NCBI GenBank assembly: GCA_002284915.1
Contig: CP015606.1
Span: 1,302,001-1,366,000, forward strand
DNA length: 64,000 nt
From: Actinobacteria bacterium IMCC26077
Lineage (GTDB): Bacteria > Actinomycetota > Actinomycetes > Nanopelagicales > Nanopelagicaceae
Direction of reading: 5' to 3'
The first letter of the stretch is position 1; every line of letters begins with the position of its first letter. Below the pieces are notes generated by a model that saw only the letters and a list, made by a program, of their open reading frames with translations, was not told the DNA's origin and did not search any database. Shown here one piece after another: positions 26,356 to 35,123 of this stretch. Both the position numbers and the translations under genes were made by a program.

Positions 26356-27579
26356 GTGCGTAAATATGGGGAATTGTTAGCGATCAGAAACACGAAAATA
26401 CTGCTGCTGACCTCATTTCCTGCTCGTGTGGCATATGCAATGGTGGGGCTAGCGCTATTTTTCAAAGTCGAACGTTTGACCGACTCGGTCGCATACGCTG
26501 GCGTCGCTTTGGGCCTTAATACCTTTGCCAATTCCGTTACTGCAGGTCTGCGCGGTGCGGCTCTTGATCGGTGGGGACAGAAGTGGCCAATTCGAATTCT
26601 CGTCCCGCTTTATGCCTCTGGTTTGCTCGTGCTGGAATTCACCACCAGCAAAAGTTTGATCCTGCCGCTCTCGCTGCTCATGGGATTAGTCTCACCGCCA
26701 ATTAATCTCTCGGTCCGTCCACTCTGGAAAGTCGCTGTTCCTGAAAGTTCGCTCCGCACTGCCTATGCGCTCGATACCTCTGTTATTAACGCGACCCGAG
26801 TTTTTGGCCCACTACTTGCGTCAACGCTTGCGCTCTCTCCTTATCCCAGCAGCGCGCTAGTTCTCTGCGCGCTCTTCATCGCAGTCGGCGGACTCTCCCT
26901 CGGATTTACAAAAATCTCATCCTCGTGGGTTCCGGAGAAAAAGAGCGAGTCACATGTGGCAATCTGGCGACTGCCAGCAATGCGACTATTAATGCTGGAG
27001 GCGATGTTTGTCGGTTTTGGCTGGGGCGCATTTGATGTAGGAATCCCCGCATTTGCTACTTTGGAAAAAATCCCGGGATGGAGCGGCCCAATTTTTGCGT
27101 GCTTGGCGATAACTTCGGTAGCAGGAGGTTTGGTTGCGGGATTGATCTCGAGAAAGACCTCCGCCCTAAAAGGTTTACTTCGCACATACGCGCTCTGGAT
27201 GGTAGCCACTATTCCACTTGCACTCACTTACCCCGGATGGAGTATGGCGTTTATCGCGCTCTTCATTGGCTTCTTCGGCGGTGCAGTGCAGGTCTTCTAT
27301 TGGGAGGTACTTGAAGCGGTACGACCAAAAGGAACTGCGGTCAGCGCTCTTGGTTGGATCTGGACAGTCGATGGTTCATTTATGGCGTTAGGTGCAGCTC
27401 TTGGCGGCATCATCGCCAGCCAATTCTCGCCACGACTGACGCTGCTAAGCACGACTCTCGCAGTCTCGATTGGCCTACTTGTGCTCACTTTTGGCAGAAG
27501 AATACTCGAACCCGCTAATCGCATTACTTCAGAAGAAGAAGATCGAAGTGCGATTGAAAATAGTGCGCCGCCGCAATAA
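26356..27579 (+). CDS. MFS transporter
   Basis: This 407-residue carrier has about twelve predicted spans. The loop between spans 2 and 3 contains GAALDRWGQKWPIR, the MFS motif A pattern. Start is GTG 26356 with no clear ribosome site, so leaderless translation is possible. The C-terminus is acidic (TSEEEDRSAIE). It converges with the histidine kinase gene. Cargo is unknown; export of a metabolite or drug is as likely as uptake. Confidence 0.87.
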   Translation: MRKYGELLAIRNTKILLLTSFPARVAYAMVGLALFFKVERLTDSVAYAGVALGLNTFANSVTAGLRGAALDRWGQKWPIRILVPLYASGLLVLEFTTSKSLILPLSLLMGLVSPPINLSVRPLWKVAVPESSLRTAYALDTSVINATRVFGPLLASTLALSPYPSSALVLCALFIAVGGLSLGFTKISSSWVPEKKSESHVAIWRLPAMRLLMLEAMFVGFGWGAFDVGIPAFATLEKIPGWSGPIFACLAITSVAGGLVAGLISRKTSALKGLLRTYALWMVATIPLALTYPGWSMAFIALFIGFFGGAVQVFYWEVLEAVRPKGTAVSALGWIWTVDGSFMALGAALGGIIASQFSPRLTLLSTTLAVSIGLLVLTFGRRILEPANRITSEEEDRSAIENSAPPQ

Positions 27580-27589
27580 TTTCTTCGGC

Positions 27590-28945
27590 TTAATTCTCGC
27601 TTAGAGGAAAGAGGATTTCGATCTCTAATCCACCAAAGCGGCTCTTACGAAGCTCCATAACACCTTTATGTTCTGCGACAATCGCACGCATAATGCTGAT
27701 GCCAAGACCGGAACCACCACTCTCTCTCGAACGTGACGTATCGAATCGTTGAAATTGCTGCACACCTCGTTCGTACACTTCGAGCGGGAGCCCAGGACCA
27801 CCATCGCCGATACGAATGCGCACACCCTCAGCCACATAATCAAGTTGGACATAGAGAGGTGAGTCTTTTGGAGTATGGCGTCTGATATTCGAAAATATGT
27901 TAGCTAGCAATTGCTGCATATGTGGCAAGTTGCCGATTATAAAAACTTCTGGCGTTATTGAATCTTCGATTTCTCGACCGGGGTCCAGAAGTTTCAGATC
28001 GGTTAATTGAATTCGCAGGAGATCAGAGACGTTTACCGCATCCTCTAGTGTGCTCTGTCGCTCGCCAATCTCCGCCAAAAATAGTAAGTCGGAGATTAAT
28101 CTCTCCATGCGACCTATTTCTGTCGTCAATCGATCGATTGCGCGTTTCTTTCCTTCACCATCTAACTGCTCTGATTGCGCTAGCAACTCAACATAACCCT
28201 TGATGACCGTGAGTGGCGTTCGAAGCTCATGTGATGCATCTCCGATAAATTCTTGCATCTTATGGCTGTTGCGTCGCTCACCTTCCAGCGCATTCTGTAG
28301 GTATCCCACCATCTGATTGAGCGCTCTACTTAAATCATTTACCTCTGAGTTTCCTTTTTCAACAGATTCGAGCTCCCACTTTCGACCATTTGCGATTTCG
28401 CGAGCTCGTGCAGCAAGACGTTCGATTTTCCGCATATCAGGGCGGATCAACAGTTGCGTGACAGCAAATGCTAAGAGAAGTGCCGCAGCTAAAAAGAGCG
28501 CCAATCGCTCGACATTTATCAATCTGTTGTCATAAATATCGCTGATTGGGTGGGCAAGCACAAGATAAGAATTTTGAGGAAGTTTGATAGTTTCGACACG
28601 ATACTTTTCATCCTCACCGAGGGTTTCAAGATTGTTCAGTTGTGCAGTCACTTCAGATGCAGGGAGTTCTAATATGTCCCCTTGTGCAGAGCTTCGTACG
28701 GTGATGAGCTCTCCCGAACTATCTAAGAGCGCCACTAGTAATTCAGAGTCGCTCTCATCAGCCAAGAAAACGGCGCTTGATAGTGGATCCTTGGGATCTA
28801 ATTGTGCTGAAACTTTCGACATCAACTCATCTACTCGATTAATCTCAGAGTTGAATGCAGTTGAAATTGCAAAATAACCGATTGATAACGAGACAAGCGT
28901 GGTAATCGCACCAGCGATCAGTGCGAATCGAGTTGGTAATCTCAC
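27590..28945 (-). CDS. Sensor histidine kinase
   Basis: This 451-residue kinase has two membrane spans (about 10-30 and 145-165) around an extracellular sensor region, then a HAMP domain, the phospho-acceptor segment ASHELRTPLTVIKGY, the N box NIFSNIRRHTP and the ATP lid IGDGGPGLP...GGSGLGISI. It overlaps its response regulator by four bases. The sensor region has no recognised fold and no cysteines. The pair is the only regulatory gene set in the window. Confidence 0.95.
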   Translation of the reverse strand: MRLPTRFALIAGAITTLVSLSIGYFAISTAFNSEINRVDELMSKVSAQLDPKDPLSSAVFLADESDSELLVALLDSSGELITVRSSAQGDILELPASEVTAQLNNLETLGEDEKYRVETIKLPQNSYLVLAHPISDIYDNRLINVERLALFLAAALLLAFAVTQLLIRPDMRKIERLAARAREIANGRKWELESVEKGNSEVNDLSRALNQMVGYLQNALEGERRNSHKMQEFIGDASHELRTPLTVIKGYVELLAQSEQLDGEGKKRAIDRLTTEIGRMERLISDLLFLAEIGERQSTLEDAVNVSDLLRIQLTDLKLLDPGREIEDSITPEVFIIGNLPHMQQLLANIFSNIRRHTPKDSPLYVQLDYVAEGVRIRIGDGGPGLPLEVYERGVQQFQRFDTSRSRESGGSGLGISIMRAIVAEHKGVMELRKSRFGGLEIEILFPLSEN

Positions 28946-29643
28946 GCAGGTTCCACGATTTGGTAGCCGACGCCACGCACCGTTCGAATAAATTCCAGGC
29001 CGTCCCGATTTAATTTCTTTCGTAAGTAGGAAATGTAGGTATCCAAGACGCTCGTTTCGGTTTCGAAATCAATCTCCCACACATCTCGAAGTAGCGCAGA
29101 TTTAGTGAGAACTCGACCTTTGCTTCGCATCAACTCTTGCAATAGTTTGAATTCGGTAGGCGAAAGTTCAATCTCCTCTTCACCGTAGAAGACTTTGTGC
29201 TGGTCTTCATCGAGCGCAAGGGCGCCGCATCGAAGAACGCTGTTCTCTACTATCAAAGCCTTTGTTCGTCGCAGAATCGCACCAACTCGAAGGAGGAGCT
29301 CTTCTAATCCGAAGGGTTTGGTTACGTAATCATCAGCGCCTAAACGTAGGCCTCGAGTGATATCGGCCTTCTCACCTCGAGCGCTAAGCATGAGCGCCGG
29401 CGTCAGGTCGCCCTTCTTACGTAATTGCTCCAATAGCTCGAATCCATCCATGACTGGCATATTGATATCGATAATCAAGAGATCGGCCGCAGCGCTGCGA
29501 AGCGCCGTCAGGGCCGACATGCCATCAGGTGCAGCAGAGACCGAGTACCCAGCTACCCGTAACGCATCACCCAGTAGGTCGCGGACTCCCGCCTCGTCAT
29601 CTACTACAAGGATATGAGCGCTACCTGAGCCCGCATTTGCCAT
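28942..29643 (-). CDS. OmpR-family response regulator
   Basis: This 233-residue protein has a receiver domain (VDDEAGVRDLL, phospho-acceptor Asp in LIIDINMPVMDG, Lys in YVTKPFG) and a C-terminal winged helix with LSPTEFKLLQELM and RTVRGVGYQI. It is transcribed before its kinase. A pair of TTCACA boxes spaced by 11 bp lies upstream between it and the 29793 gene and may be its own binding site. Confidence 0.95.
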   Translation of the reverse strand: MANAGSGSAHILVVDDEAGVRDLLGDALRVAGYSVSAAPDGMSALTALRSAAADLLIIDINMPVMDGFELLEQLRKKGDLTPALMLSARGEKADITRGLRLGADDYVTKPFGLEELLLRVGAILRRTKALIVENSVLRCGALALDEDQHKVFYGEEEIELSPTEFKLLQELMRSKGRVLTKSALLRDVWEIDFETETSVLDTYISYLRKKLNRDGLEFIRTVRGVGYQIVEPA

Positions 29644-29724
29644 ATGGCAAGGCTACTGGGAAGCACCTGCGAAGAGGAGGGGTTGGGTCCTATTCGAGCA
29701 AACTCCAACGTTCTCGATACAGTT

Positions 29725-29741
29725 TTCACAGAGTCTTCACA
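29725..29741. promoter_or_regulatory. TTCACA direct repeat with 11-bp period, candidate response-regulator box
   Basis: TTCACA occurs at 29725-29730 and 29736-29741, one helical turn apart, in the divergent region between the regulator gene (start 29643) and the secreted-protein gene (start 29793). Tandem sites with this period are typical of OmpR/PhoB-type regulators. Confidence 0.5.
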
Positions 29742-29792
29742 AATTCCCAGGCGAATATTGAGCCAAGAAATTAATGAAAGGTCGGGATTTCA

Positions 29793-30554
29793 ATGGCAGA
29801 GACAACCACCTCTCCGCGCACTATCTCCGGGGTTCTAGTTGTCGCACTCTCGCTCGCATTGGGCGGACTATCCGCAACTTCCGCAAGTGCCAACGAAACC
29901 TCTGGCGGAACTTCTTCCGCCACTCCAACGCCGAGCGCTTCGCCATCACCATCGGCGACGCCACAGACTTATCAACAACAACTTGATGCTTACAAAATCA
30001 AACTTGAAGAGTTCAAAGTAGCGCTCGAAAAATGGAATGCGCTACGAAAAGCTGCTGAGGATGCGTTCAAGATTGAGATGGATAAATTCAAAGTTGCCCG
30101 CGATGCTTGGGATAATGCGAACCGTAGCCTCATCGAAGAGATTAATGATGATTTCAAGAAAGATATCAACAAAGCGCGCGCAGATTTCAAAACAGCGTTC
30201 ACGAATGCAAAAAGCACTGAAGCTAAAGCTGCAGCTCGGAATGCGCTTGGCGCAGCAACTCTTGCCGCAACAACCGCTCGACAAATTGCGTTAGAAGCTT
30301 TGGGTGAGCCGCCAACTCCACCTGCGCGACCTAATATTCCAATGCGTCCAATGGAGCCAATCAAACCGATTGATCCCGCTCTAGCGAAAAATGGCAAGCG
30401 TCAAATACAACCTATTCAGCCTATTCAGCCTGGCCAGCCACAACCAAATCCACGCGGCAAGCAAGAGAAGCCCGAGAAGCCCGAGAAACAAGAGCGCCAG
30501 AAACAGCAGCTAGCGCAGTCAGGTGAAAGTAGCTCTACTGCCGCTTCTGCTTAA
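29793..30554 (+). CDS. Secreted charged helical protein with Pro/Gln-rich tail
   Basis: This 253-residue protein has a signal peptide ending near SASA, a Ser/Thr/Pro linker, and a long charged helix (residues about 65-170) rich in Lys, Glu and Asp with regular aromatic positions. A Pro-rich tail follows with repeats such as IQPIQPGQP and EKPEKPEK. There is no enzyme motif. It is divergent from the two-component genes and has the TTCACA boxes about 55 bp upstream, so it is a likely target of that system. It may be an envelope-spanning or wall-bound structural protein. Confidence 0.78.
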   Translation: MAETTTSPRTISGVLVVALSLALGGLSATSASANETSGGTSSATPTPSASPSPSATPQTYQQQLDAYKIKLEEFKVALEKWNALRKAAEDAFKIEMDKFKVARDAWDNANRSLIEEINDDFKKDINKARADFKTAFTNAKSTEAKAAARNALGAATLAATTARQIALEALGEPPTPPARPNIPMRPMEPIKPIDPALAKNGKRQIQPIQPIQPGQPQPNPRGKQEKPEKPEKQERQKQQLAQSGESSSTAASA

Positions 30555-30580
30555 TCTTCATACCTGCTACCTTCGCAGCT

Positions 30581-31372
30581 ATGAGTAACCATATTGATCT
30601 CTCTGATTTTGACCTCACTGGTAAGCGCGCCCTGGTTACAGGTGGTGGCGATGGTTTAGGGCGGCAATTCACGCAAGCGCTCTTAGATGCTGGCGCAGAG
30701 GTCATTATTGCCAGCCGACGAAAAGAGTTCCTCGATACCGTGGTAGCAGAGTTACGCGGAACCTACGAGAAGATTTCAGCGGAACGATGTGATGTCACAA
30801 ATTATGACGACGTTGTAGCACTGGCGCAGCGGGTCGGACATATCGATATTTTGGTAAACAGTTCTGGGTTGGCACACCGTGCGCCGTGGTGGGAAGAGCA
30901 ATCTATTGACTGGAAGCGCATCATGACGCTCAATGTTGAGGCGCCATTCTGGCTCTCTCAGCTTCTGCTGCCGGGGATGATCGAGAATAATTGGGGAAGA
31001 ATCATCAATATCTCCTCAATTTATGGGGTTGTTGCAGGGGATGAGAGTCGATACCCGGGACTTGGCGTCCACATGCCCTCATACTTCACCAGCAAGCATG
31101 CGCTCATTGGTTTGACCAAGTTCCTCGCTGCACAGGTGGCAAAGTCTGGAGTCACCGTCAACGCGCTCTGCCCAGGGAGCTTCGATAGCCCAGCTAATCG
31201 CCAGTACTTCTCCCCTGGTCCGCTCCTTGATGCCGTCTCTGAAGCAACACCGATGGGAAGGATTGGTAGCGATCGGGAACTCCGTACTGCGATTCTCTTC
31301 CTCGCCGCTCCTGGCTCATCATTCATTACCGGACAGGCGTTGGTCGTCGATGGCGGTTGGACTATTTGGTAA
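30581..31372 (+). CDS. SDR family oxidoreductase, gluconate 5-dehydrogenase-like
   Basis: This 263-residue enzyme has the cofactor motif TGGGDGLGRQF, NSSGLAHR, active Ser in NISSIYG, and YFTSK (Tyr-xxx-Lys). ASRR after the second strand suggests NADP preference. The pattern DLTGKRALVTGG is common in 5-keto-gluconate reductases (IdnO type), which would fit with the idonate-like dehydrogenase at 20689; this is inferred. It begins a run of small genes on the same strand. Confidence 0.85.
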   Translation: MSNHIDLSDFDLTGKRALVTGGGDGLGRQFTQALLDAGAEVIIASRRKEFLDTVVAELRGTYEKISAERCDVTNYDDVVALAQRVGHIDILVNSSGLAHRAPWWEEQSIDWKRIMTLNVEAPFWLSQLLLPGMIENNWGRIINISSIYGVVAGDESRYPGLGVHMPSYFTSKHALIGLTKFLAAQVAKSGVTVNALCPGSFDSPANRQYFSPGPLLDAVSEATPMGRIGSDRELRTAILFLAAPGSSFITGQALVVDGGWTIW

Positions 31373-31381
31373 ATTGAAGTC

Positions 31382-31603
31382 ATGACCAACGTTCGACTGA
31401 TTGGATACACCGCACTTGCCGTCGGGCTTATTAATTGGCGCTATATTGATTTCAACGCCGGTAGCTTCGCACTCGCTCTTGGTCTCCTTGTCCTCCTTGC
31501 CTCGCTGATAAAGCCACTTCACGCAAAGATTGAAAAGGGTGCGGGTTTCTTTCTCATCGTTGCTCTCGCTGGAATTGCAATCATCTACTCGTTCCTCGCT
31601 TAG
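31382..31603 (+). CDS. Small membrane protein, unknown
   Basis: This 73-residue protein has two or three hydrophobic helices (about 7-22, 26-42, 52-72) and few charges. It sits 9 bp after the SDR gene and 8 bp before the DnaX-like gene. I do not recognise a family. Confidence 0.6.
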   Translation: MTNVRLIGYTALAVGLINWRYIDFNAGSFALALGLLVLLASLIKPLHAKIEKGAGFFLIVALAGIAIIYSFLA

Positions 31604-31611
31604 AGCCTAAG

Positions 31612-31872
31612 GTGACTTTAGAAGAGGTCAAATCTCGCTGGAACGAAGTACTCGATGAGATTCTTCGTCAAGACCGAATCCTCTGGTTAGCGCTCTTTGA
31701 TGCGCGCCTAGCTAATCTCTCTAATGGGGTGCTCACTCTTGATTATCTCGATTCGGGAAAACTAGCGGGCGAACATGATTACTCCTTTATCAGAGGAGCG
31801 GAGCAATTGAGAAAAGTTCAATCAATTGCCCAAAATATTCTAGGAGTAGAGCTGACCATCGTAATAAAGTAA
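31612..31872 (+). CDS. Stand-alone DnaX C-terminal-domain-like protein
   Basis: This 86-residue protein starts at GTG 31612. The pattern VKSRWNEVLDEILRQDRILWLALFDA, NGVLTLDY and a closing ILGVELTIVIK follows domain III of the actinobacterial DNA polymerase III gamma/tau subunit, which reads W..VL..VK.R...W.LL..A, then L.LGF, then ALGV..RI. Here it is free of the ATPase part. It could bind the alpha or delta subunits of the clamp-loader complex, or be a domain remnant. Neighbours give no clue. Confidence 0.6.
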   Translation: MTLEEVKSRWNEVLDEILRQDRILWLALFDARLANLSNGVLTLDYLDSGKLAGEHDYSFIRGAEQLRKVQSIAQNILGVELTIVIK

Positions 31873-31877
31873 GTGAA

Positions 31878-32996
31878 GTGAAGACCGAGCGGGAGAACTT
31901 TCGCGCGTTGCTAACTATGGCGGCGATTGGCTCCTATTTACTTTGGTCGGCAGGGGCCGCAATTCCACTCCTTCGCCTTGATTTAGATATCAGCCGCACC
32001 CTTGCAGGGTTGCACAACATTGCGGTGGGAATCGGTGCAACCTCGGGGGCGCGCCTGGCGGTGCCGCTGATCAAAAGATTCGGGCGCGAGTGGGTGATGC
32101 GCTCGATGCTCCTGGTGATGTTCATTGGCGTGATGGGACTCGTGACCGCTCCGACCATCATCATTTCAATCCCAGCTATCGGCATTGCTGCCTTCTCTCA
32201 GACGACAGTCAACGCAATCAGTCTCGCACAGATTTCGCACCACTCAGCGCCTTCAATGCGACGGATGATGATTCAAACTGGCATCCAAGCAACCGTTGGC
32301 GCGACCGCTATTTTGTTAATTAGCGCCTCGCTCCATGCTGGACAAGGGTGGCGACTTCCGATAATTCTCGGGGCATTGATTCTTACGCCAATCTCACTTC
32401 TAAACATTTGGCGCGTGAAGTTCATTGCACCAGAAGCAACTCATGCCCATACCGGCACAGTATTTACGCGCGCCCTAGAGATAAAACTATTCACTTTTGG
32501 TGCGGTGAATTGCATCCTCGAAATTGGCGTGGGGTTTTGGGCGCTCGATCTCTTGGTCAGTCGGAATGCACCAGTAGCACTTGGAGCTTTGGGTTCTGCG
32601 ATTCTCAGCTACGGCATTGCATTAAGCAGGCTTTCGCTCGCATTCCTCCAACCTCGCCCTTTGATAACCATGCGCTCAGCTACGGCCTCCATCATTACCG
32701 GGGTTCTCATCATCTGTTTCTTCCACGACCCAATCATCACGATGGTGGGGTTGACTATCGCAGCCTTTGGTATCGCGCCCCTTTTTGGGCTCGGCGCATT
32801 TCGAGTTTCCGAAGGGTTTACCCACGCAGACTTTCGTATCTCTCGATACATGATGGGTTCCTCGTTCTCATTTGGTTTTGCTCCATTTATTCTTGCGATT
32901 GTTTACGACAATCTTGGCTACGTGGTGGGGTATGCAGTATTGCTACCCGTAGCGTTCCTCAGCTACAAGCTCTGGAAATCCAACGGGAGCGATTGA
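31878..32996 (+). CDS. MFS transporter, CynX/NimT-like
   Basis: This 372-residue carrier starts at GTG 31878, six bases after the previous stop. It has ten to twelve predicted spans; the first loop carries ISRTLAGLHNIAVGIGA, as in the cyanate/nitroimidazole (CP) branch of MFS. It converges with the dehydratase at 33000. The substrate is unknown; an organic anion is plausible. Confidence 0.83.
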   Translation: MKTERENFRALLTMAAIGSYLLWSAGAAIPLLRLDLDISRTLAGLHNIAVGIGATSGARLAVPLIKRFGREWVMRSMLLVMFIGVMGLVTAPTIIISIPAIGIAAFSQTTVNAISLAQISHHSAPSMRRMMIQTGIQATVGATAILLISASLHAGQGWRLPIILGALILTPISLLNIWRVKFIAPEATHAHTGTVFTRALEIKLFTFGAVNCILEIGVGFWALDLLVSRNAPVALGALGSAILSYGIALSRLSLAFLQPRPLITMRSATASIITGVLIICFFHDPIITMVGLTIAAFGIAPLFGLGAFRVSEGFTHADFRISRYMMGSSFSFGFAPFILAIVYDNLGYVVGYAVLLPVAFLSYKLWKSNGSD

Positions 32997-32999
32997 CGC

Positions 33000-34163
33000 T
33001 TACCAATCAGCAACGGATCCATCACCGTGGAACCACTGCGCCGGAGCATCTTGCTTGTAAGGGTGTTTAGCTGCCTCAACATCATTAATCGTTGCGCCAA
33101 TTCCAATACTCGATGGCGGAAGGATATGACCTGCCACGATGTCAGGTGTTCCCTGAACGACATCCTTTCGCCAAGGGACATCGGCGCGCATCACCTCTTG
33201 AATTAAGAAATTAGGGGTCACTAATCCCAAGTGCACATTGACCATCGTTGCTATGGGACCGAGTGGATTATGCGGGGCCATCACAACACCGAATGCATCG
33301 CAGAGCGCAGCAATCTTCCGTAGGCCGGTTATTCCGCCGGCGTGGCATACATCAGGTTGTGCTACCTCGAAGACGCCCGATTTGAGGAAGGGCAAGAAAT
33401 CTTGTTGGGTGTAGAGACGCTCGCCCGCTGCCAACGGAATCGAAACTTTTTCTTTCACTCGTCGCATCGCTTCATACTGCTCCGGCTGTACTACCTCTTC
33501 GAGGAAAAACGGCTTATATGGTGCGAGAACTTCGGCGAATTGAATCGCCATCGCCGCTGAGGTGCGACCGTGAAAGTCGACCATGATGTCGATGTCATCG
33601 CCACCAGCCTCACGTGCGGCGCGCATCAATGTGTCAGCGTGCTTTAACTTCTTGGCGCCTTCGAGCGGAGCAGCCTGTGGCACTGCAAGGATCTTTACTG
33701 CGGTGAAACCCATCTCTTTACTCTCGAGCATTTTTTCAGCAAACGACTGTGCAGTATCTGAGTCATAAACCGCTTCAGAACTTCCGCCACCCAGATGGTC
33801 GTATAGGCGTACGCGATCGCGAGCCAACCCACCGAGAGCTCGCCAGAGTGGGACTCCCATATTTTTCGCATGAATATCCCAGAGCGCCTGGTCGATACCG
33901 CTCAGTGCCGACATCGAAACCACGCCACCTTTGAAGAATGGATGGCGATAGACAATCTGCCAGTTTCGCTCAATTTCGAGGGGGTTTCTGCCGATGATTA
34001 GCGGTGCAACCGACTTCACTGCGCCGACAACTGCCTCAGTTTGGAATTCGACAGTCGCTTCGCCAAGCCCATAGAGACCTGGCTCGTCGGTATCGACTCG
34101 AACGATGACCCAGTTACGCAAATCAGCGTTAATTACTGTCGTCGATATCTTCGTGATCTTCAT
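33000..34163 (-). CDS. Enolase-superfamily dehydratase, galactonate dehydratase-like
   Basis: This 387-residue protein starts with MKITKI and shows GIDQALWDIHAK at the domain junction, metal ligands D196 (VDFHGR), E222 and E248 (AAGERL), H198 and H298 (APHNPLGP), with K157 in AVKIL. It is of the DgoD branch, as is the 8680 gene, but only distantly alike. It lies 8 bp after an SDR gene on the same transcript, which suggests a dehydrogenase-dehydratase pair that converts a sugar through its aldonate. The substrate is unknown. Confidence 0.84.
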   Translation of the reverse strand: MKITKISTTVINADLRNWVIVRVDTDEPGLYGLGEATVEFQTEAVVGAVKSVAPLIIGRNPLEIERNWQIVYRHPFFKGGVVSMSALSGIDQALWDIHAKNMGVPLWRALGGLARDRVRLYDHLGGGSSEAVYDSDTAQSFAEKMLESKEMGFTAVKILAVPQAAPLEGAKKLKHADTLMRAAREAGGDDIDIMVDFHGRTSAAMAIQFAEVLAPYKPFFLEEVVQPEQYEAMRRVKEKVSIPLAAGERLYTQQDFLPFLKSGVFEVAQPDVCHAGGITGLRKIAALCDAFGVVMAPHNPLGPIATMVNVHLGLVTPNFLIQEVMRADVPWRKDVVQGTPDIVAGHILPPSSIGIGATINDVEAAKHPYKQDAPAQWFHGDGSVADW

Positions 34164-34171
34164 CTGCGCCT

Positions 34172-35002
34172 CTATTCCGCTAGACCGGTCTCTGAATTCA
34201 AACCATAACTTCGAGCCAATTCAGGGTCCAAATCGATGGCTCCCAGCGCCGATGTCCAAGCGCCTTCGACGGCAAGACTTTGCCCGGATACATACGAAGC
34301 CTTATCCGAAAGGAGAAATGCCACAACCTCTGCGATTTCTGCAGCATCGGCGATTCGCTTCAAGGGAGTGAGCGCTTCAAGGGAGTGTTGTCGCGCTGCT
34401 GGATCTGGCGCATCGGCAAAACTCTTGGCAAGTGCCGGTGTCATCACTGCGCCCGGAGCAACCGCGTTACATCGAATTCCATAGGGTCCGTAAGTCACAG
34501 CAACATTGCGAGTGAGCGCATCCACGGCCGCCTTAGTCATTTCATACAGAGCATGATCGCGCCATGCTCGTCTGCCATGAACCGAAGAGATATTGACAAT
34601 TGCACCGCGTATCTTTTGGCTGACAAAGGAATGCAGAGCTTCGGCACATCCCCAAAAAGTTCCGTTTTGATTTGTTGCGATGAGCTCTTCAAACAGTTTT
34701 GGATCATTGGGAAAATCATGAAGCGCAGCACCCCGAGTCCAGCCGGCACAATTAACCCATGCCACCAAAGTTCCATTTACCGCGGCTAATTCGCGCGCTT
34801 TGATGTGAGTTGCCCTGTCGGCGACATCTCCGACAATCGATTGCGCATGAAAGCCTTGAGTTGCAATCTCGCGCTCTACAGCGGCGAGATTCTCACCGTT
34901 AATATCAACATTGATCAACGCATACTCTGCAGCAAGTTTCATCGCAATCGCGCGGCCAATGCCAGAGCCAGCCCCGGTCACCACAGCGACTCTTTTCGAC
35001 AT
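34172..35002 (-). CDS. SDR family oxidoreductase
   Basis: This 276-residue enzyme has TGAGSGIGRAI, the cofactor-choosing Asp in NVDINGEN (NAD), SSVHGR with the active Ser, and YEMTK. The C-terminal part is long by about 20 residues. It precedes the dehydratase at 33000 and may oxidise the sugar that this enzyme later dehydrates, or oxidise its 2-keto-3-deoxy product. It diverges from the M14 gene. Confidence 0.85.
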   Translation of the reverse strand: MSKRVAVVTGAGSGIGRAIAMKLAAEYALINVDINGENLAAVEREIATQGFHAQSIVGDVADRATHIKARELAAVNGTLVAWVNCAGWTRGAALHDFPNDPKLFEELIATNQNGTFWGCAEALHSFVSQKIRGAIVNISSVHGRRAWRDHALYEMTKAAVDALTRNVAVTYGPYGIRCNAVAPGAVMTPALAKSFADAPDPAARQHSLEALTPLKRIADAAEIAEVVAFLLSDKASYVSGQSLAVEGAWTSALGAIDLDPELARSYGLNSETGLAE

Positions 35003-35123
35003 TTGCTCGCCCCATCGACTCGAACACAGCTGGAATACGCTCCTGCCGAATAACCCTATCTCTTCACTTAGAAATCTCCTAGAAGAACTTCCCTTGGGAA
35101 ATAGGTGCTTCTATAGTGGGCAC

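Noticed and set aside
29774-29986. Small frame starting just before the 29793 gene
   Set aside because: It overlaps the signal-peptide-coding start of the real gene and has no protein-like features.
32348-33070. 240-codon frame on the plus strand
   Set aside because: It overlaps the MFS gene in another frame, and its composition (many Arg, Ser, Cys, His) is that of a shadow.
34911-35123. Upstream extension of the first M14 gene by 71 codons
   Set aside because: It runs antisense through the SDR gene start, and the paralogue begins where GTG 35124 begins.
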